Below the pieces are notes generated by a model. The model was not told where the DNA came from, did not search any database, and saw only the letters and a list, made by a program, of their open reading frames with translations. Shown here piece by piece: positions 61,547-64,000 of a DNA stretch of 64,000 nt (its first letter is position 1; each line of letters starts with the position of its first letter). Where the stretch lies: positions 3,100,001 to 3,164,000 of the forward strand of contig OZ252214.1 of NCBI GenBank assembly GCA_965248935.1, in the 5' to 3' direction. Made by a program: the position numbers and the translations under genes. Origin of the DNA: G032773895 sp965248935 (GTDB lineage: Bacteria; Pseudomonadota; Gammaproteobacteria; Pseudomonadales; Cellvibrionaceae).

Positions 61547-62053
61547 ATGAAATTATGGATCTATGCATTTGTCGGTGTCTTGGTCGCAAAGAATGCCTTT
61601 GCTGCACCTGATATGCTGTCAATCTCAATTGGTGGAGAGTTTCCAGACAAATCTCCTTATGGTAACAAAAGCACTGAAAAGCCTCGTCCTACATTCAAAT
61701 TTCATGTGCCCAACTCTGGAGAATCCAAAGAACTATTTCCTGAGTACGAGGTGTCCATACTTAGAGCGACGAATGAAATAGTTGAAATCACTGGCCGCAG
61801 AGTTTTTACAGGTTTGTTGGCTTGTAGAAAAAGTGAAGAAGTTGCATTGAGCTGGGTTGAAAGGATTACCCCAAATGCCATACAGACCAAGCTAACTCAG
61901 TCATTTAAGTCGAAAGCAAGTAATATTACTGCAAGGCTGGGCTGTTTATACCCAAATGAAAGCCCGTACCCTGTACTGACGCTACAGTTCAGGGGCAAAG
62001 AGCAAGACAAAAAATTAAAAAAAGCATGGAAATTATATTCTCAAAAGCACTAA
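61547..62053 (+). CDS. secreted hypothetical cassette protein
   Basis: 168 aa from ATG 61547 (CAGGT upstream). Signal peptide MKLWIYAFVGVLVAKNAFA. The mature protein (SISIGGEFPDKSPYG, RPTFKFHVPNSGESKELFPE, TGLLACRKSEEVALSWVERI) has two cysteines and no recognised family. Probably periplasmic. The stop is next to an attC. Confidence 0.6.
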   Translation: MKLWIYAFVGVLVAKNAFAAPDMLSISIGGEFPDKSPYGNKSTEKPRPTFKFHVPNSGESKELFPEYEVSILRATNEIVEITGRRVFTGLLACRKSEEVALSWVERITPNAIQTKLTQSFKSKASNITARLGCLYPNESPYPVLTLQFRGKEQDKKLKKAWKLYSQKH

Positions 62054-62136
62054 CAAGCGTTTCCATTTGAACGCTTTTAATTCCGGCCAAAAAGACTGGC
62101 CTTCATTAAAACCGCCAAATGAAACGGGCGTTAAGG
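62048..62136 (+). repeat. attC site
   Basis: R'' CACTAAC and R' GTTAAGG; arms AAGCGTTTCCATTTGAACGC / CCGCCAAATGAAACGGGC and inner stem CCGGCC / GGCC. 89 bases. Confidence 0.8.
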
Positions 62137-62156
62137 ACCCATAGGAATTACGTAGA

Positions 62157-62874
62157 ATGTTTAAGAGTAGCCTCGTTATATTATTGGTCTTGGCCACATC
62201 AGGCTGTGACTATATTTCTCCTTTTATAGAGCTTGGAAAAGCAAATAAATATGAGGAATCTGGGAATTATTATGCAGCAATACCACATTATAAAAAATCA
62301 ATTGAGGGATTTTCAAAAGTATCTATATATAAGTCTGCGGAATATGACGCTCGCTGTTCTTACGCATTGATGTTAAATGAACATACGAAAAACAATAATT
62401 ATAATTACATCAAAGTGGCAAGAAGGCAATTTAATTTAGTCCTTAAGTATTTGAAAACCAATGAAATCAACTTCTGCACGAAGGCAGTTGTTTTATCATC
62501 AAGAAGCAGCTTATACGGAAAATGAGGAAAAATATTTTGAGCTTTTAGAAAGAGCATATTTTAGTTATAAGGAGGCGATTGAACCTCTAAAGAAATCAGA
62601 AGAATGGCAAAGTTTGGCTTACACATACTACAACTTAGCGGAAACCAGCGAATGGTATGGAGACCTTGATGAAGCGGTAAGTTGGATAAAAAGAGCTATC
62701 GAAATGGATAAAAAATATGGTTTTACTAAAGATCTTGAAGAAGATGTTCAGTATCTTTCCAAGCTAGAATCTATACAGACAGAAATGCTTAATAAGCAGC
62801 GCAACGCGGACTCCGTCGCTGACGCCCCTTCGCCGGACGTTAAATTCCCGAAAGAAGAAAGTCTATCGAATTAA
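62157..62874 (+). pseudogene. TPR-like lipoprotein, frameshifted
   Basis: Frame from 62157 encodes MFKSSLVILLVLATSGC (lipobox TSGC) and helices (YEESGNYYAAIPHYKKSIEG) but stops at 62525. The remaining TPR repeats (EEKYFELLERAYFSYKEAIE, YYNLAETSEWYGDLDEAVSW) are in another frame ending 62874. Deleting one G near 62515-62518 restores one protein of about 239 residues. The last ~25 codons run through attC-like DNA and antisense to ccdB, so the original stop may have been earlier. Confidence 0.65.
62795..62845 (+). repeat. possible terminal attC
   Basis: CAGCGCAACGCGGACTCC and GTCGCTGACGCC...CCGGACGTTAAAT resemble attC arms, with an R'-like GTTAAAT at 62839-62845. The R'' side is unclear. Confidence 0.3.
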
Positions 62875-63157
62875 TAATTTCAGTTCTATTCAGCAAGAGC
62901 GAGCCCTCGCTCTTCTTAAGAAATGATTTTGATACTGTTGTGATCTGATGGGTAAGCAAATAATACGGTTTGCCATCAATTTCAAATTGTGGGCATAAAC
63001 CTTTTGGTAGTTCTCTATTGGGTTGGGCTTCTGTTAGCGGAATGGCGACACGACTATTTAGCATTTCAAGGAGGCCGGTTTGTACATCGACAAAGAATGG
63101 ATACACCTTATTTGTGTCAGGGTCTGTATTGAAGTACAAGTCATATTGCTTCATCAA
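62840..63157 (-). CDS. ccdB: CcdB-family toxin
   Basis: 105 aa. MKQYDLYFNTDPDTNKVYPFFVDVQTGLLE, SRVAIPLTEAQ and NRTEIINSIDFLLSGI match CcdB, including the C-terminal ...FLLSGI tail that contacts gyrase. CcdB poisons DNA gyrase. Start overlaps the antitoxin stop (ATGATGA). It reads against the cassettes, as toxin-antitoxin genes with their own promoter can. Likely stabilises the array end. Confidence 0.88.
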   Translation of the reverse strand: MMKQYDLYFNTDPDTNKVYPFFVDVQTGLLEMLNSRVAIPLTEAQPNRELPKGLCPQFEIDGKPYYLLTHQITTVSKSFLKKSEGSLLLNRTEIINSIDFLLSGI

Positions 63158-63399
63158 AATGGCCTGTGTTTGTCTGCAAACAGACCGCTTTCTTCAGCAA
63201 GAGAGTTACAGTTTTCTAGGGCAGTGGTATTATCTTTAATCCAATCTTGGCGGGTTGTTTTACGTATCTCGTCCTCAAGAGCCAGTTCAAGGGTTGATGA
63301 AAGGTTTATGTCTAAGCTGCGAGCTTTGTTGAGTAAGCTACTGTTAATGCTTAAGTTTGTAGCTTTTTTAGGTGCGGTTTTGTCGTATATAGCTTGCAC
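63154..63399 (-). CDS. ccdA: CcdA-family antitoxin
   Basis: 81 aa from GTG 63399 (ATAAGG upstream), giving the family-like opening (M)QAIYDKTAPKKATNLSINSS; ATG 63432 with GGAGTATTCT is the alternative. The N-terminal RHH domain binds DNA; the C-terminus (TTRQDWIKDNTTALENCNSL, GLFADKHRPF) wraps CcdB. Autoregulated pair. Confidence 0.85.
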   Translation of the reverse strand: MQAIYDKTAPKKATNLSINSSLLNKARSLDINLSSTLELALEDEIRKTTRQDWIKDNTTALENCNSLAEESGLFADKHRPF

Positions 63400-63576
63400 G
63401 GCGCATACCTTATGCGTATTCTTTATGCGCATAGAATACTCCCATCCATTTAACGAGGCAAGCCAAAGCGACGGCTTTTCCAACCTACAGGGTATTTTTA
63501 ATTTATTCCAGTGTGCGGTCGTTTAAATCTCGCTTAAAAAAACTGCTGCGAATGATGCCCCCTGCAAAATAAATGT

Positions 63577-63750
63577 ATGAAGCGACCTGTAAGAGAACAG
63601 GGTCGGCAAGTCTCGTTTGTTGTTGATGAAGAAGACAATAAAAACTATCTCGATATGGCGAAGGAATTGGAAAAGCGGCTTGAAAAGGGCAGCAGGAACC
63701 ATAAGAGGTTAAATGCTAAGCACTTTCGAGTGGTGCTGGTTGAGATATAG
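63577..63750 (+). CDS. small hypothetical protein
   Basis: 57 codons from ATG 63577: MKRPVREQGRQVSFVVDEED, YLDMAKELEKRLEKGSRNHK. Charged, no family recognised, no strong ribosome site. It may be a remnant or a small cassette-like protein beyond the array. Confidence 0.35.
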   Translation: MKRPVREQGRQVSFVVDEEDNKNYLDMAKELEKRLEKGSRNHKRLNAKHFRVVLVEI

Positions 63751-63888
63751 CCAGATATGATTGTTGATATTATTTTGATGTATTACCATGTGCTGTAAAA
63801 AATACATTCAAATGGGCTAGTTGGAAGAAAAATGTTTGCTGAAAACTTAATTTTTCTACAGCCTGGTTATGTTCCCTAAGGAGAAAAA

Positions 63889-64000
63889 ATGAAAAAGGTA
63901 GAGAAAATTGCAATAGTAGCTTACGGAGATGGTGGAGAACTTGGAAGTTTCAAAGTATTCGCAGAAAGCCTTGAAAAGGAACTTAGCAAGAAATATACGA
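63889..64000 (+). CDS. unknown gene, cut by the window end
   Basis: ATG 63889 is preceded by TAAGGAG at about 63877-63883. The first 37 residues (MKKVEKIAIVAYGDGGELGS...LEKELSKKYT) form a beta-strand/helix start without recognisable family. Confidence 0.55.
   Translation, partial: MKKVEKIAIVAYGDGGELGSFKVFAESLEKELSKKYT

Overview
The window looks like chromosome from a marine gammaproteobacterium of the Cellvibrionaceae type (Teredinibacter/Saccharophagus-like). The basis is secreted hydrolases with long poly-serine linkers and small chitin/cellulose-binding-type modules, together with the standard gammaproteobacterial order yfjD-like, ypjD-like, ffh, rpsP, rimM, trmD, rplS. This assignment is inference; there is no rRNA in the window.

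Left accessory region (1-12915). It opens with a BsuBI/PstI-type restriction-modification pair in which both genes carry a single-base frameshift at an A-run, followed by a PD-(D/E)XK-type protein. A patch of dead DNA follows: an ATP-grasp gene, IS5- and IS110-family scraps and an effector N-terminus remnant. Next comes a minus-strand type VI secretion cargo operon in the order DUF2169, HEAT-like (TIGR02270), thiolase-like, DUF4150 PAAR-like, unknown candidate effector, then two full and one fragmentary copies of a putative immunity gene.

Core region (14000-44783). This holds gapA, selO, a chalcone-isomerase-like/TonB fusion, a cNMP-binding protein, an RND efflux operon, a PilZ protein, a small IS graveyard with a truncated dihydrofolate-reductase-like gene, an ECF sigma factor, divergent secreted carboxypeptidase and trypsin-like protease genes, a DedA/ATP-grasp/DoxX/DinB/NRDE operon, a tandem pterin-synthase-like gene, a Nudix hydrolase, and the ffh-rplS translation block.

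Right accessory region (45127-about 63400). This is a chromosomal integron directly downstream of rplS. An integron integrase on the minus strand has a LexA box upstream. Two copies of a 184-bp attI/promoter region (45127-45310 and 50870-51053) diverge exactly at a GTTA core. Cassettes separated by attC sites follow each copy. They include an outer-membrane beta-barrel, a Tse2-like toxin with an acidic partner, a RelE/ParE-ParD-like pair, a Rap1a/Tai-like immunity protein, two paralogous two-gene cassettes (membrane-active-looking protein plus multi-TM partner), an amidase with an overlapping lipoprotein gene, a frameshifted TPR lipoprotein and a ccdAB pair. Three copies of one IS1111-like element sit at the same point of three different attC sites; two are internally deleted and the third is split by an IS3-family element.

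The main theme is interbacterial competition. A T6SS cargo operon on one side and an integron stocked with toxin/immunity-like cassettes on the other suggest that the integron could act as a reservoir of effector and immunity genes. The twin two-gene cassettes at 53920-55246 and 56063-57388 are the best candidate for an undescribed toxin-immunity system.
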